From RGIG3002 sp045546775 (GTDB lineage: Bacteria > Bacillota > Clostridia > Lachnospirales > Lachnospiraceae), in contig JAZQDM010000128.1 in assembly GCA_045546775.1 (NCBI GenBank), forward strand, positions 1-13,615: a stretch of 13,615 nucleotides of DNA. Reading direction: 5' to 3'. The notes below the pieces were generated by a model, which was not told where the DNA came from, ran no database searches, and saw nothing but the letters and a program-made list of their open reading frames with translations. The position numbers and the translations under genes are program-made. Of the stretch, positions 13,040 through 13,615 are shown in pieces; position 1 is the stretch's first letter; each line of letters starts with the position of its first letter.

Positions 13040-13615
13040 ATGAAAGAAAAGTTAGAACAGATTAAGGCACAGGCGCTTAGCCAGATTGCACAAAGCGACT
13101 CGTTAGAAAAATTGAACGAAGTGAAAGTTGCATACCTTGGAAAAAAAGGTGAGCTCACTGCAGTTTTGAAAGGCATGAAGGACGTTGCACCGGAAGACAG
13201 ACCAAAAGTTGGTCAGATGGTAAATGAAGTCAGAGAAGAAATCGAAAAGGTTTTGGAAGAACAGACAACCAAAATGGAAAAAGCAGTCCGTGAAGCAAAG
13301 ATGAAAGAAGAAGTCATCGACGTAACTTTGCCGGCAAAGAAAAACAATATGGGACACCGTCATCCGAATACGATTGCTTTGGAAGAAGTAGAGCGTATTT
13401 TTATCGGTATGGGGTATGAAGTAGTGGAAGGCCCGGAAGTAGAAAAAGATTATTACAACTTTGAGGCACTCAATATTCCGAAAGACCATCCGGCAAGAGA
13501 TGAGCAGGATACTTTCTATGTGACAGAGGACATCGTACTTCGTACACAGACATCTCCGGTACAGGTACGTGAGATGGAGAAGGGCAAACTTCCAATCCGT
13601 ATGATTGCGCCGGGT
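13040..13615 (+). CDS. pheS: Phenylalanyl-tRNA synthetase alpha subunit (partial, cut by window end)
   Basis: PheS is the catalytic alpha subunit of the alpha2-beta2 enzyme that charges tRNA-Phe. The first 192 residues are visible, out of about 340 expected. Residues 1-95 form the charged N-terminal coiled-coil region that contacts tRNA (EVKVAYLGKKGELTAVLKGM at 27-46). The class II catalytic domain then begins with GHRHPNTIALEEVERIF (about 105-121), GMGYEVVEGPEVEKDYYNFEAL (123-144) and DHPARDEQDTFYV (148-160). The frame runs off the window without a stop. GGAGG (13027-13031) is 8 bases before the ATG. pheT probably follows outside the window. The nearest convincing promoter is that of the T-box leader, 1.4 kb upstream, so pheS should be read through the LRR gene. 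Confidence 0.97.
   Translation, partial: MKEKLEQIKAQALSQIAQSDSLEKLNEVKVAYLGKKGELTAVLKGMKDVAPEDRPKVGQMVNEVREEIEKVLEEQTTKMEKAVREAKMKEEVIDVTLPAKKNNMGHRHPNTIALEEVERIFIGMGYEVVEGPEVEKDYYNFEALNIPKDHPARDEQDTFYVTEDIVLRTQTSPVQVREMEKGKLPIRMIAPG

Noticed and set aside
1..13615. CRISPR arrays, insertion sequences, tRNA or rRNA genes, prophage or attachment sites
   Set aside because: No spaced direct repeats, transposase or integrase motifs, terminal inverted repeats or structural-RNA gene sequences other than those listed were seen on reading either strand.

Overview
The window looks like chromosomal DNA of a low-GC Gram-positive anaerobe of the class Clostridia, most likely Lachnospiraceae. This rests on the AT-rich composition, strong AGGAGG-type ribosome binding sites, TTGACA/TATAAT-like promoters, an FMN riboswitch over a ribD-ribE-ribBA-ribH operon, a T-box leader before pheS, a 6S RNA and a SpoIID/LytB-domain protein. 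The family assignment is inference from gene style; no database search was possible. All supported genes are on the + strand.

Bases 1-4264 hold the end of a carbohydrate ABC-uptake operon. It comprises the last codons of what is probably the sugar-binding lipoprotein, an intercistronic hairpin, two MalF/MalG-type permeases that overlap by one base, and a cytoplasmic glycoside-hydrolase-like protein resembling family GH106. A strong terminator follows. No ATPase gene is visible. The natural reading is import of an oligosaccharide or glycoside that the enzyme then cleaves inside the cell.

Bases 4303-8063 are a complete riboflavin transcription unit: consensus promoter, FMN riboswitch aptamer, intrinsic terminator as expression platform, then ribD, ribE, ribBA and ribH. 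Together they encode the dedicated enzymes from GTP and ribulose 5-phosphate to riboflavin, except the pathway phosphatase. The aptamer's 5' strand is exactly complementary to the 5' arm of the terminator, which suggests the switching mechanism.

Bases 8127-8378 are an independent small-RNA gene with its own promoter and terminator. Its sequence and closing stem identify it as 6S RNA (ssrS). Bases 8443-11633 hold two nearly fused genes: a 780-residue membrane-anchored SpoIID/LytB-domain protein with about 400 residues of unrecognised N-terminal sequence, and a YihY/BrkB-family membrane protein.

Bases 11640-13615 carry a promoter, a T-box leader whose specifier loop contains phenylalanine codons, a gene for a membrane-anchored leucine-rich-repeat protein, and then the start of pheS, cut by the window edge. 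The most unusual point is that the LRR gene lies between the phenylalanine T-box and pheS, so its expression should follow phenylalanyl-tRNA charging. Within 9 kb the window contains three different classes of structured regulatory RNA.
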